Source: a virus. From it: a stretch of 39,007 bases of DNA. The stretch spans positions 1 to 39,007 of the IMG/VR virus record IMGVR_UViG_3300017989_000039, one strand, 5' to 3'. How positions within the stretch are numbered: the first letter of the stretch is position 1; every line of letters begins with the position of its first letter. This document shows positions 28,676 to 37,642 of the stretch, piece after piece. Below the pieces are notes generated by a model. It saw nothing but the letters and a program-made list of their open reading frames with translations. It searched no databases and was not told the DNA's origin. Made by a program: the position numbers and the translations under genes.

Positions 28676-29685
28676 AAGCCCTCCAGTTCAATCAAGCCGC
28701 TGGAGTTGACTTCATCCACCAGCAGAATCTCAAAGTCGGAATAATAGCCGTACAGAATCAGCTCAGTGTGTATCTGGTCCGGGCAGAATAGACACGCTTT
28801 CTCGGAGCCAATATACACCGTCGGCGTTGCGCGAACCGACGCTAGCGCCTGCTGCACCGTCGCCACTTTCGCCGTCTCAATGTAGGCTTCGACTTCCGCA
28901 CGCTTGGCGAATCGACGCTGCACGACCGTAAAATTGCCGAACGTGTCGACCTCTTTCGTGCTGAAGTCGCGGATGCCGACCGAGGTACCGTAGATGCCCA
29001 CGCCCAGCCGCTCCTGACGCCCGACCACCAGCAGTCCGACGCGGACGGTACCACCAGGCCGGGAAAAGATGACGTCAATCGTCGGCTCGAAGAATCCCGG
29101 AATGCCGAGCACGACATGATCGCGTGATGTTTCGCTGACGCCAATAACGGAGCCGAAGAACCAGCTCCACCAGTTCGACTCGCCCGCCTCAAGAACAAAT
29201 ACAACCTCTTCATCGTATGCGACGTCACCGTTCTTGCTGACGATGACGCGGATTGACGACGCATCCACATTGAACATGGCAAGCGCATTGGCGAATCCTG
29301 ACGGCTTCAACCGAATGGAAATCTGCTCGCTGTCGCTGGTCAGCGTCGAAGTACCGCCGTCGAACATTCTCCAGCGATTCGTGGCACCGAGGTCGAGCCA
29401 TTCTGTCGGACTGCTCGTCGGATCGTTACCCGTATTGTAGTCGGTCAGGCTTTCGTACCGGCGCTGTGTGCTGCCCAGCACCGTGACAATATCGCCTTCG
29501 TCGTAGGTGGTGCCCGACTCCCAGACATCCTCGCCGTAGTCGACCGGATCAACCGACGAGTACATGATGCCCTCGCCGAACACGTAAACCTGATCGCTGT
29601 TGAAGTCGAGGAAGTTCTCGCTGGCGCTGTCGATCAGCTTGTCGCCAAGTCCGGGAGAGACTTCAATCGGTCGAATGATGATCAT
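28672..29685 (-). CDS. Tail tip / baseplate-like protein
   Basis: A 337-residue protein directly after the tape measure. The region VWESGTTYDEGDIVTVLGSTQRRYESLT...PTEWLDLGATNRW (about 54-104) is a small carbohydrate-binding-like domain that recurs in phage tail-tip proteins. The middle is beta-rich. Two Cys occur near the C-terminus (ACLFCPDQ). There is no lambda J-like gene in the window, so this and the next fibre gene may make up the whole tip. Start overlaps the tape-measure stop (ATGA). Confidence 0.7.
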   Translation of the reverse strand: MIIIRPIEVSPGLGDKLIDSASENFLDFNSDQVYVFGEGIMYSSVDPVDYGEDVWESGTTYDEGDIVTVLGSTQRRYESLTDYNTGNDPTSSPTEWLDLGATNRWRMFDGGTSTLTSDSEQISIRLKPSGFANALAMFNVDASSIRVIVSKNGDVAYDEEVVFVLEAGESNWWSWFFGSVIGVSETSRDHVVLGIPGFFEPTIDVIFSRPGGTVRVGLLVVGRQERLGVGIYGTSVGIRDFSTKEVDTFGNFTVVQRRFAKRAEVEAYIETAKVATVQQALASVRATPTVYIGSEKACLFCPDQIHTELILYGYYSDFEILLVDEVNSSGLIELEGL

Positions 29686-32600
29686 GTCGTCCGCTCCGGC
29701 GGCAGCCCTTCGATGTCGAACTTCTCCAGAATATCACGCGACCGCTTCGCCTGGCGCACCAGTTGCATCTGCGTCTGGCGCTGGTCGGATCGCAGCCCGC
29801 GCACCTCTTCGCGGAGTGCCTGGATTTCCTGCACCGATCCGCCGCTGATTGCGGACATCAGATCACGGCTGCTGAGGATTCGACTCGGCCCCGTGGCTTC
29901 CAGTTCCGGCCCGCGTTCGCCGACCAGCCGCAGACCGCCCATGTGGATGCCGCCCTCGGCGAAGCTTGGAACGCCGCCCGCGTTCCGCACCTGCTGGCGT
30001 AGGCTTTCGATCTGGCTTCGGCTGGCGTAGCTGCGCGAGCCGAGATTGATGCCGACGTCCCGCAGTTGCGCCAGTTCAGTCCGCGTCCAGGTATTCTCTT
30101 CACCCAGCGCCAGCGGCCCGCGTGCTGCGAGCTGTCCAGCGGCCTGTAGCTTGCCGACCTCTGGCCCGGATGGTGCTTCTGCACCACCACCGATCGCCCC
30201 GCCAGCCGGTGGCCCGCGAGAGATCAAGCCAGCCAGCAGCGACTCCATCGAGGATAGCTCACCACGAGCCGCAGCCAGCCCACCGATAGCTGCGCTCAAT
30301 CCTGAGATTGCTTCCTCAACCGACTTCACGCTGTTGTCGATGCCGAAGGCTGCGTCGACCATCCGCTGCGCTTCTTCCAGCTGCTGGCGTCCGATGTCGA
30401 TCTGCTCGTCGATCTTGGCGATCTGATCCGCCGCGATCTGCTCCTCGACAGACAGCGCGAACTCGGCGTCGGTCTTGATCGACTCCAGCGTGTTTTGCGT
30501 CTTGACGAACTCGCGGGCGTAGTCAACAAAGCTGGCGAACAGCGACTCGCTCGGCGACGCCACGACATCCAGCGCCTGGCGCAGCGTGTCCTCGTCCACG
30601 GCATTGATGCCGGACGTGCGAGCCACCTCCAGCACGGCCTTGGCCATCTCGCGCTCGGCAAACGGCGTCATGGCGGAGCCGAGATTCGACCGCATCCGCT
30701 CCAGCGCGGAGTCGAGCATGTCGATGCGCGTGGTGAACTGCTGGTCAAGCTCGCGCTGACGATCCTCGATCTCCCGCCGCTGATCCAGCAGGTCTGCTTC
30801 CTGCGCCTCGACCGCACGACGCACCGCGTCGAAAGCCCGCGTGACGCGCTGCTCGGCTTGTGAGACGCGATCCTGAGCCGCTGCGACGCGCTCCTGCGCG
30901 TCTTCGACAGCGTAGATATACCGCAGGATGCCGCGATTCGCTTCCTCCGTCTGAGCAAGCTCACGACGCCGTAGGGACGCGGTATCGCCGATCAGGCGGA
31001 ACGCCCGCTCTTCCAGTGACCGCCGCTCGCGGGTGATTCGGATTTCATCCTCCAGCGCGTACACGCGCTCCTGAATCTCGCGGTTGGCGGGTGACAGCTT
31101 GTCCAGTTCGCGCTGGCGTTGCAGCGTCAGGTCTTCCAGCCCATCGATGCTGGCGAGCTGGACTTTCAGTTCTTCCTCACGCGCTAGGATTTGATCCCGC
31201 TGTGCCCGCTCCTGCTGGCGCTTCTTCGACCCGCCGAACAGCCCGCCCAGCAGCGCGAAAGCCCCGATCCCGAGCGCGATCGGTCCAGCGGCGGCGGCCA
31301 GGCTGGACATGATCCCGCCGCTAGCAGCGGCAGTGCCCGCACCAGCGATTGACGTGGCACCGCCGAACAGCGGGATAGACGGCGCGGCAAATGCCGCTGG
31401 TGTCGCTGCCGCAGCAGCCGGTGCGCCGAAGCCGAGCAGATTCTTGAGGCCTTCGCCAGCGACTGATCCGACGATCTGGCCGCCGATCGATCCACCACCA
31501 CCAGCGCCACCGCCCAGCACATTGCCCAGCGCCTTGCCGATCTGTGCTTTGGCAAACTCCGTGATGATCTCAGCCACCAGCCGCTTGGTGATGCCCATCA
31601 CCGCGTCGGCGAAGCTGTCGAAGTCATCCATCCCATTGACCAGGAAGTCGGTGAACGCCGACTCCAGCGACGACATCGCCGATCCCCATGCGTCAGAGAA
31701 CGGATCGGCCTGCGCGGTGGCCTCGGTGAACCGGTCTTTGGTCTGCGCCAGCAGCGCATCGAACTCGCCCTGGCCGATGACGCCAGCCTCCAGCGCGGTG
31801 GTGATCGTCTGGATGCTTTCGGCGTACTCTTTCGCTTCCGGACTGATCTGCTGGAGCGAGACGCGGAGCGCGTCGAGGTCAGACGCTACCTGCTGCTCGC
31901 GGGTGCGCTGCTCGCGGATGCGCGATTGTGCATCCAATTGCTGCTGCGTGGCGGTGAGATTGGCGCGGATCGCCTCAGTCTGTTTGCCGATGTCATCGGC
32001 ACCAGCCGCCGCCAGCGCATTGATCTGCTCTTGCACGATCGCATTGATGCGCTGCTCGTTCGATAGCTGGCGATAGGCTTCCTCTGACTCGCGCAGTGCG
32101 GCGGTCAGCGCCTCCTGATTGCGGAACTCTTCATAGGACTCTTGCATGACCCGCGTGACCTGATCGATCACTTTGGCCAGTTCTTTTTCGGCGTCGCTCA
32201 GTTCGGTTGTCGCCACCGCCGCCTGCTCAGTGCGCCCGGTGTGCTGATCCAGCGCGTTGGTCAGCCGCTCAAGCTCCACCTCTTGGCGCTCAATTTCAAC
32301 CGTCAGCGCGGCTTGGCGTCGCGTCTCTTCTTCGATGCGCTCGGCCTGCGCTTCACGCCCGAGGCTTCCGCCGCGCACTCGCTGGCCCTGCATCTGCTCC
32401 AGCCGCTGCTCCGAGGCCTCAATCTCAGCCCGCAGTTGCTCGATAGCACTGGTGCGCCGTTGAATCGCGGCAGGCAGCGCGACGCTCAGGTATTCCTTTT
32501 CGGCTTCGGTCAGGTTTCCGATCTTGCCGATCAGCTCATCGAGCGATCCGCTATAGCCGTCGGTGGCTTCTGCCGCGCTATCTGCTGCGCTCCGGAACAT

Positions 32601-33680
32601 CGCCAGCAGGCTGACCACACCGAAGATCAGGCCAGCAGGCCCACCGAGGATGGTCAGCCCGCGAGACAGCAGCGTCGCACCAGCCGCAGCACCACGCAGG
32701 CCGAGCGCCAGTTGTCCGAGCGCCACCGCGCCACGGGTTGCCCAGCCAACCAGATTCATCGCCACCAGCAGCCCGACGACGCGCACCAGGTTGCCGATGA
32801 TCTCGGTATTGTCCGCAGCGATCCGCAGCAGGTCAGTCAGCAGGCGGACGAACGCCGTCATCTCCGGCAGTAGCTGCGTGCCGACGCCGGAGCCGAGTTC
32901 AAACATCTGAGTCTGAAAACGCCCGATCTCCGCCGCCAAACTATTGGCCGCGTCCTGTGCGCCCTGGCCGAAGGCTGTCCGCATCTCAACCGCCAGCTTC
33001 GGCAGCAGGTCTTCGGCAAGAACTTCGCCTTGCTCCAGCATCTTGTTCAGTTCTTGCGTGGTGACGCCCATGGCGCGAGCGGCCATATTGAACGCACCAG
33101 GGATTCGCTCACCGAGCTGTCCGCGCAGTTCTTCCGCCTGTACGTTGCCCTTGCTGACCATCTGCTGGAGCGCGTTCAGAGCGCCTTCGGTCTGATCAGA
33201 CGACAGGCCCAGCGCCCGCGACGCTTCCGCCACACCAATGAACACTTCGCGTGCGGCTTCGCCTTCCAGCGCAGTGCCCTTCGCCGCAGCGGCGAACTGC
33301 CCGAATTGCTTGCCGACCACCTGAAGATTAAAGCCCAGCCGGTCGGCCTCTTCGCGGAGAAAGTTCATCTCGGCAGCAGCACCGGCTGTGCTGCCGGTGG
33401 CGACCTTGAGCACGTTTTCCATCGCCTGCATCTGCATCGTCATCTGCGCCATTTCGCGGATGACGAGCGCCACGCCGAGCGATGCGAAGGCATTGCGAAG
33501 TGCGCCAAGCTCTGTGCCGAGGCCCTTGGTGGCTCGCTTGGCCTTGTCGGTCTGAGTCTGGTATCGGTTGAGGTCTGATCCGGCCTTCGCACCAGAGCGG
33601 CCCAGGCGGTCAAGATCGCGCGACGCCTTAACGACTTGGGTCGTGTCCGCCTTGATTCTGACACTGTTTAAATCAGCCAC
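29682..33680 (-). CDS. Tape measure protein
   Basis: The largest gene, about 1,332 residues if started at GTG 33,678-33,680 (AGAGAGG about 8 bases upstream); a GTG at 33,687-33,689 also is in frame. The N-terminus VRIKADTTQVVKASRDLDRLG is the tape-measure N-terminal motif. Several hydrophobic stretches around 280-370 and 700-800 and long coiled coils (about 400-650 and 850-1,050) are standard. It sets tail length and helps DNA entry into the cell. It overlaps the gpGT end by a few bases. Confidence 0.9.
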   Translation of the reverse strand: MADLNSVRIKADTTQVVKASRDLDRLGRSGAKAGSDLNRYQTQTDKAKRATKGLGTELGALRNAFASLGVALVIREMAQMTMQMQAMENVLKVATGSTAGAAAEMNFLREEADRLGFNLQVVGKQFGQFAAAAKGTALEGEAAREVFIGVAEASRALGLSSDQTEGALNALQQMVSKGNVQAEELRGQLGERIPGAFNMAARAMGVTTQELNKMLEQGEVLAEDLLPKLAVEMRTAFGQGAQDAANSLAAEIGRFQTQMFELGSGVGTQLLPEMTAFVRLLTDLLRIAADNTEIIGNLVRVVGLLVAMNLVGWATRGAVALGQLALGLRGAAAGATLLSRGLTILGGPAGLIFGVVSLLAMFRSAADSAAEATDGYSGSLDELIGKIGNLTEAEKEYLSVALPAAIQRRTSAIEQLRAEIEASEQRLEQMQGQRVRGGSLGREAQAERIEEETRRQAALTVEIERQEVELERLTNALDQHTGRTEQAAVATTELSDAEKELAKVIDQVTRVMQESYEEFRNQEALTAALRESEEAYRQLSNEQRINAIVQEQINALAAAGADDIGKQTEAIRANLTATQQQLDAQSRIREQRTREQQVASDLDALRVSLQQISPEAKEYAESIQTITTALEAGVIGQGEFDALLAQTKDRFTEATAQADPFSDAWGSAMSSLESAFTDFLVNGMDDFDSFADAVMGITKRLVAEIITEFAKAQIGKALGNVLGGGAGGGGSIGGQIVGSVAGEGLKNLLGFGAPAAAAATPAAFAAPSIPLFGGATSIAGAGTAAASGGIMSSLAAAAGPIALGIGAFALLGGLFGGSKKRQQERAQRDQILAREEELKVQLASIDGLEDLTLQRQRELDKLSPANREIQERVYALEDEIRITRERRSLEERAFRLIGDTASLRRRELAQTEEANRGILRYIYAVEDAQERVAAAQDRVSQAEQRVTRAFDAVRRAVEAQEADLLDQRREIEDRQRELDQQFTTRIDMLDSALERMRSNLGSAMTPFAEREMAKAVLEVARTSGINAVDEDTLRQALDVVASPSESLFASFVDYAREFVKTQNTLESIKTDAEFALSVEEQIAADQIAKIDEQIDIGRQQLEEAQRMVDAAFGIDNSVKSVEEAISGLSAAIGGLAAARGELSSMESLLAGLISRGPPAGGAIGGGAEAPSGPEVGKLQAAGQLAARGPLALGEENTWTRTELAQLRDVGINLGSRSYASRSQIESLRQQVRNAGGVPSFAEGGIHMGGLRLVGERGPELEATGPSRILSSRDLMSAISGGSVQEIQALREEVRGLRSDQRQTQMQLVRQAKRSRDILEKFDIEGLPPERTT

Positions 33681-34487
33681 GGCGGACACCTCTCTGCTGC
33701 TGGCGGCGCTGCTGGAACGCCCGGAACTGGCTCAGAATCTTGCGGCCCACGCCTTCGCGATCGACGTGATCGGGATCGACCCACGGCGGCGGGCAGGTTG
33801 CTGCCTTGCCGCGTTCGTACTGATCGACGTAAGCCAGCGACAAGTCCCTCACCGCCTGCGCCTCGAACGGGTCAAGACTGATGCCCACGGCGTCCTGCCA
33901 CGCCAGCAATTCCGCCCAAGATAGCGGCGAAAAGCCCATCCCAGAATGCTCGACCGGCCCAGCGGCGAACAGATATTCCACCAGCTCCGGCATTGGCCCC
34001 ATCGGCGGGAGAGCGCCGACGTAACGCTTCCCCCGCTGCTCCCGCCCCTTCTCTGGCGTGCTGTCTAGCCATGCTCGGAACCTGACCCAGATTTTCGCGG
34101 CTTCGACGCCTTCACGATAAAAAAAGACCGATCCGCCTGGTGTTCATCGACTTGCTCCGCGATCCACGGGAACCGCTCGTAAAGCATCCGGGCATTGTCC
34201 TCGCTGAAGGCCAGCGTCTTGCCTTCCAGCTCGATATTGCCCCAGTCCAGCGTCTTCGCCACGCGGGAATCCATGGCCATGGCTTCGATCTCGTCAAAGT
34301 CGATTGACTGCTTCCCAGCCTGGCGCAGCTTGCGCCGCATGACTGACTGGCGCTGTTTGGCGATCTTGCTGTCAGGACCGGCTGACTTGATCCACGCGTC
34401 CATCGGCTCGCCAGTGCCCGGGTGCTTCAGCGTCAGAACCGCGCCCTGATCGGAACCTGCAATGCTGTCGAGTTCGTCTAGTTTCAT
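33673..34487 (-). CDS. Tail assembly chaperone, frameshifted long form (gpGT-like)
   Basis: A -1 frameshift at the T7 run (34,119-34,125) joins the first 123 codons of gpG to an open frame from 34,119 to 33,673. The 148-residue extension (total 271) has no stop codon in between and runs through YREGVEAAKIWVRFRAWL into MGPMPELVEYLF...LSWAELLAWQDAVG. As in lambda, it would bring the tail tube and tape measure together. Frameshifting is inferred from sequence; no translation data. Confidence 0.8.
34065..34487 (-). CDS. Tail assembly chaperone, short form (gpG-like)
   Basis: A 140-residue zero-frame product beginning MKLDELDSIAGSDQGAVLTLKHPGTGEPM. The beta-rich N-terminus (TLKHPGTGEPMDAWIKSAGPDSK) is typical of phage tail-chaperone (GpG-like) proteins. 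After the slippery site it continues only 17 residues to a Gly/Ser tail. AAGGAAA precedes the start. It lies between tail tube and tape measure, the standard place for this pair. Confidence 0.85.
   Translation of the reverse strand: MKLDELDSIAGSDQGAVLTLKHPGTGEPMDAWIKSAGPDSKIAKQRQSVMRRKLRQAGKQSIDFDEIEAMAMDSRVAKTLDWGNIELEGKTLAFSEDNARMLYERFPWIAEQVDEHQADRSFFIVKASKPRKSGSGSEHG
34119..34125 (-). promoter_or_regulatory. Slippery site for -1 frameshift
   Basis: On the minus strand the codons TCT TTT TTT form the T TTT TTT heptamer in the correct phase (X XXY YYZ). After slipping, translation continues TAT CGT GAA. Only this position joins the two frames. Confidence 0.85.
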
Positions 34488-34585
34488 GCTGTCGTTTCCT
34501 TTGCTGTCGGTGCTGTCAGTGTACAGGAAAAGAGCGGGACAGCGCGGCGACAGCGGACCGCGCCATCCCTACCGGCCAGGCCGGA

Positions 34586-35041
34586 TTAGGTCGCCGCCAC
34601 TTCCACGATGTCGGTGGTGATTTCGATCATGACGCTGGCGCTCGTGATCTGATCGACCGATCCGACGTTGGTGGTGTAGGACATCACGACACCGGCAAAG
34701 TACAACGTGGTGCCGTCCTGAAGCACGATCTCGAAAGCCACCGGATCGTCAGAGTCGAGCGCGGTGATGATGTCGGCCTGCCCGGTGTCGGTCGGGACGC
34801 GGGCAACAGTCATGGCCACCTGGCCGTCGTTGTAGCTGCCCTTGCGCTTGACCGTGCGGCGTGCGCCCAGCGGGTTGTGCGTGACCAGCGCGTATTCGCG
34901 GCCAAATTCGCCCAGGTCGGTGACTTCGCCGACAGCCGAGTAGGACAGCGCCCCGTAGCCGCTGGCGTCATAGGTGGCCGGGAGAGTGCTGCTGATGCCG
35001 ATCGTCGTACCGGCAGACGTAAATGCTCCAGAAATGCTCAT
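34586..35041 (-). CDS. Major tail tube protein
   Basis: A 151-residue beta-rich protein (MSISGAFTSAGTTIGISSTLPATYDASGYGALSYSAVGE...) with the usual tail-tube profile: many Thr/Ser/Val, LGEFG near residue 43, a LGARRTVKRKGSYNDG block, and ...ASVMIEITTDIVEV at the end. Placed between the tail terminator-like gene and the chaperones. Forms stacked hexamers of the tail tube. Start overlaps the preceding stop (ATGA). A 98-base gap follows, containing a CCGGCC-T-GGCCGG stem (34,572-34,584). Confidence 0.85.
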   Translation of the reverse strand: MSISGAFTSAGTTIGISSTLPATYDASGYGALSYSAVGEVTDLGEFGREYALVTHNPLGARRTVKRKGSYNDGQVAMTVARVPTDTGQADIITALDSDDPVAFEIVLQDGTTLYFAGVVMSYTTNVGSVDQITSASVMIEITTDIVEVAAT

Positions 35042-35451
35042 GATGAATTACCTCGCGCGAGTTTTGCTCGATAGCCGAGCGTAATGACGACAGAATACCA
35101 GCCGTCCTGTGCGGCCCCAGGTTGCCGCTGTTGGCTGGCAATGGTCGCTGCTTGGCCGTCGTATTCCACCAGCGAGCCAATCGGGAAAGCCCGGAATATC
35201 TCCTCAGCTTTCGTTTTCGCTGCAATCGCGCCAGTCCCGACCGGGTAGCGCAGGATTGCCTGAAATATGCCGTCGGTGATGTCACGGCTGCTCAAATCGT
35301 AGCCGGTCACGTCATTTGCCAGCGTGGACAGTTCGACGTAGGCGGTGCCCGTCGTCGGCGTGTAGGCGATATTCTCGTGTGCAATCGGCAGGCCGAACGC
35401 ACCGTCAATGAACGCCTGCACGAACGCCTGGTCGATCCTAACGGCGGACAC
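35038..35451 (-). CDS. Tail terminator-like protein (DUF4128)
   Basis: A 137-residue protein. VRIDQAFVQAFIDGAFGLPIAHENIAYTP and the later AYVELSTLANDVTGYDLSSRD match the DUF4128 family of tail-completion/terminator proteins. It likely caps the tail tube and joins it to the head. Overlaps both neighbours, in the order gp10-like, terminator, tube, as in other siphophages. Confidence 0.8.
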   Translation of the reverse strand: MSAVRIDQAFVQAFIDGAFGLPIAHENIAYTPTTGTAYVELSTLANDVTGYDLSSRDITDGIFQAILRYPVGTGAIAAKTKAEEIFRAFPIGSLVEYDGQAATIASQQRQPGAAQDGWYSVVITLGYRAKLARGNSS

Positions 35452-35836
35452 GACGCGCCTCCTGCTCCACGGTGCGCTCCAGCCGTGCGATATTCCGCCG
35501 CGCCATGCCGTCGCGTTCTTCCCAGACCTCGGCGTAGGGAAGGTTGTTCGACAGCCAGTTCACGCGCCCTGCTTGCACAGTCGCCAGCACATCGGCTTGC
35601 GCTGATCCACCTGGCGATCCCTGCGGCACAGTGTCCAGACGGTCGGTCTGCGTCGTCACCGGGTTGTCGAGTGAAACCTGCCAGTTTCCTCGCAGTCGCC
35701 CGGTATCAACGCGGGTGTCCCGGATGATCCCGTTGAACAGCTCCACGATGACTGCCCGTGTCACGGTGTCGAGGTCTTGCTTCAACGCCTTCGCGAACCG
35801 CTCGATGTCAGCTTGGAAAAGCTGCGGCGTACTCAT
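35438..35836 (-). CDS. HK97 gp10-like neck protein
   Basis: A 132-residue protein. QLFQADIERFAKALKQDLDTVTRAVIVELFNGIIRDTRVDTGRLRGNWQVS with the VDTGRLR-x-x-W motif (about 42-52) and NLPYAEVWEE (about 98-107) is the HK97 gp10 family signature. It joins head and tail. The start overlaps the preceding stop (ATGA). Confidence 0.85.
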   Translation of the reverse strand: MSTPQLFQADIERFAKALKQDLDTVTRAVIVELFNGIIRDTRVDTGRLRGNWQVSLDNPVTTQTDRLDTVPQGSPGGSAQADVLATVQAGRVNWLSNNLPYAEVWEERDGMARRNIARLERTVEQEARRVRR

Positions 35837-36189
35837 GCCCGCACCCTCACAAAGTGCGCAAGGTCGGTGCCCGCTGGACTGCTGGTCTGCACCTCTTGAA
35901 TGGCATACGTCGCACCGTCGATCGTCACCGTATCGCTCAATCGCGGCTCGATCTCGGTGGCGCGGATGACCAGTTCGCGGTCTGTGGACTGAATCCGCGT
36001 CCCGTCGATCAGGCTGTTCGGATACCGGCGCAGTGTGCCGACGGTTTCAATCGTGGTGGTGGTCTGCGTGCTCACGCCAGTCACCGGATCGATACCGCCA
36101 CCGGTGATGCGGGTGAACGTGACCGTCTGCCCGAACCGCTCCAGCAGGTCAGACGCCACGCTTTGCATCCGATCGTAGAACGCGCTCAT
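35833..36189 (-). CDS. Head-tail connector (closure) protein
   Basis: A 118-residue beta-rich protein (QTVTFTRITGGGIDPVTGVSTQTTTTIETVGTLRRYP...) typical of head-tail closure proteins that follow the adaptor and precede gp10. Coupled by overlaps on both sides. Named by position and profile; no catalytic residues are expected. Confidence 0.7.
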   Translation of the reverse strand: MSAFYDRMQSVASDLLERFGQTVTFTRITGGGIDPVTGVSTQTTTTIETVGTLRRYPNSLIDGTRIQSTDRELVIRATEIEPRLSDTVTIDGATYAIQEVQTSSPAGTDLAHFVRVRA

Positions 36190-36659
36190 GACCGCTCCAG
36201 CACGATAGCCTGGCCACGGGTGATCTGTCGGATCAGCGCCATGGCCTGTGACTGGATGACGCGCTCGCCGACAACGGTCGGCTCGGCATACGCCACCTCG
36301 ACAGCGCCATCGACCCGCTCCCGCGTGATGTGCTGGCGGTCGGTCCTGTTGTACAGGTCAACGCCACCGTTCAGATCCAACACCAGTTCCTTCTGTACCT
36401 GCTCGACCAGCGCCGGTACGGTCTCGTCGTCCGCCTCGTAGCCGCGAATGATTGCACCAGAGCGCGGCCATGCGAGCGCCTGGTCGGCGTCGGTGCGCGT
36501 GCCTCGATACCGGCCTTCCAGCGTCTCCATGTAGTCGGTGGCCTTGATCAGCAGCACGTCGGTGGCCGCCGTATCAGCGAGCGTCACACCACGCTCCGCA
36601 GCGTAGGCAATCGCGGCAGCGCGGGTGATGTAGCTGTTCGTTCCGACTGTAATCGTCAT
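36186..36659 (-). CDS. Head-tail adaptor (DnaT-like fold family)
   Basis: A 157-residue protein from ATG 36,657-36,659 (ATGA overlap). TNSYITRAAAIAYAAERG (about 8-25) and ALLIKATDYMETLEGRYRGTRTDADQALAWPRSG (about 35-68) are the pattern of the phage DnaT-like/head-tail adaptor family, with a WPR turn. It sits on the portal and starts the connector. The frame extended to 36,980 is antisense-like sequence in the gene before and is rejected. Confidence 0.75.
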   Translation of the reverse strand: MTITVGTNSYITRAAAIAYAAERGVTLADTAATDVLLIKATDYMETLEGRYRGTRTDADQALAWPRSGAIIRGYEADDETVPALVEQVQKELVLDLNGGVDLYNRTDRQHITRERVDGAVEVAYAEPTVVGERVIQSQAMALIRQITRGQAIVLERS

Positions 36660-37213
36660 GCCCGCTGCTCCCATCGTGCCCGGAATAGGCCTTCCGCGTC
36701 CGCCGTGTTGATGCTGTTGATGCGGATATAGTACGTGCCCGCAGGGAAGCCCAGCGGCAAATCCTCGCTGGCGCTGATTTCGTTCGCCTGCGTTGCCGGG
36801 CTGCCTGCGTTCAGCAGCAGCACATCCACCACCGTTCCGCCGGTGTGCGTACCGCCAGCCGCCATGGTGACGCCAGCGGCAACGCTCGGTGCCTCGCTCA
36901 TGCCGTTGGCTGGCAGGATCGGCAGTGGCGTGCTGAAAGTACCGCCCTCGGTACCGCCGACCACAAGCTCGATGCTGCACTCGCCGAGAATCAGCACAGC
37001 GCCGAACGTCTGCACGATGGTGTCACCAGTCGCCACTACCTTGATGACCTCGGTGGCGTCCGGCGCAATGTCGAACTGCCGGAACGTGTAGAACTCGCGG
37101 CCCTCGTAGAACGCCGTTGATCCCACGTCGGTCTTCAGCCGCCGCGTACCCTGACGCTCGCTCGTCAGCATGTCTGACGGCGTTCCAGGCAGCGTGTACC
37201 AGTCAGCGACCAC
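36656..37213 (-). CDS. Hypothetical virion protein, 185 aa
   Basis: Starts with GTG (37,211-37,213) after GGGGG. Begins MVADWYTLPGTPSDMLTSERQGTRRLKTDVGSTAFYEGREFYTFRQF and then is beta-rich with many Gly/Thr residues (GGTEGGTFSTPLPILP). Similar proteins next to capsid and connector genes are described as virion decoration or minor head proteins, but I do not recognise a name. Overlaps the small gene before it by 11 bases. Confidence 0.6.
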   Translation of the reverse strand: MVADWYTLPGTPSDMLTSERQGTRRLKTDVGSTAFYEGREFYTFRQFDIAPDATEVIKVVATGDTIVQTFGAVLILGECSIELVVGGTEGGTFSTPLPILPANGMSEAPSVAAGVTMAAGGTHTGGTVVDVLLLNAGSPATQANEISASEDLPLGFPAGTYYIRINSINTADAEGLFRARWEQRA

Positions 37214-37346
37214 GATAGCCCCCAGCGCGGATAGCGCGGCCCTGGCGTTCAGCCTTCGCCTTGGCTCCCGGCCCGGTGTAGCAGGCTCCAGACTGGCCCC
37301 ACTTCCAGCCGCGCTTTCCGCCCTTCTGGCATCGCTGTGCAGGCAT
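37203..37346 (-). CDS. Small conserved phage Cys/Trp protein, 47 aa
   Basis: The pattern MPAQRCQKGGKRGWKWGQSGACYTGPGAKAKAERQGRAI is recognisable as a small phage protein found repeatedly in other genomes (x-RCxKxGKxGWKWGxSGxCYTGxxAKxKAxxQGxAI). Two Cys residues and basic tail; possibly a mini zinc or nucleic-acid-binding fold. Start and stop overlap both neighbours (TAATG before it). Function unknown. Confidence 0.7.
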   Translation of the reverse strand: MPAQRCQKGGKRGWKWGQSGACYTGPGAKAKAERQGRAIRAGGYRGR

Positions 37347-37642
37347 TAGTCAATCGGGCTAGGCCCGTCCTCCCTGCTGGTGGCTCCAACGCAGTGCCAA
37401 TCCGCACGCGCCAGATCATTCGGTGTCAGTCGATCCCGAGCGCCGGATGCAATGCCAGCGGATCGAGCGCAATACGCATTGCCAGCCTCGGTGCCAGGCC
37501 TGACGGTTGCGCCCTCTTGGCCGAAGTTGATCACGCGGCCCTCGGCAGTGACCGCAGCCTTTTTCTTGCCCTGTGCGTTGCTGGAGCGGATCGTGACGAT
37601 CTGGCCCTTGATCCGGTAACGCTTGCCGATTTCGAGTGGCAT
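37346..37642 (-). CDS. Hypothetical protein, 98 aa
   Basis: Starts at ATG 37,640-37,642 in a TAATG overlap with the gene before and ends in another TAATG. The N-terminal half (MPLEIGKRYRIKGQIVTIRSSNAQGKKKAAVTAEGRVINFGQEG) reads like a KOW/SH3-type beta barrel. The C-terminus has two Cys. Located between fibre-related and connector genes. Family not recognised. Confidence 0.6.
   Translation of the reverse strand: MPLEIGKRYRIKGQIVTIRSSNAQGKKKAAVTAEGRVINFGQEGATVRPGTEAGNAYCARSAGIASGARDRLTPNDLARADWHCVGATSREDGPSPID

Noticed and set aside
33872-34072. Separate minus-strand ORF between the chaperone frames
   Set aside because: Its frame overlaps the -1 extension and reads as low-complexity Ala/Gly/Arg shadow; the extension itself is the supported product.
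34488-34585. Terminator or promoter between tail tube and chaperone genes
   Set aside because: A CCGGCC-T-GGCCGG stem is present but without a following T-run, and no convincing -35/-10 pair was found; only noted as a gap with a stem.
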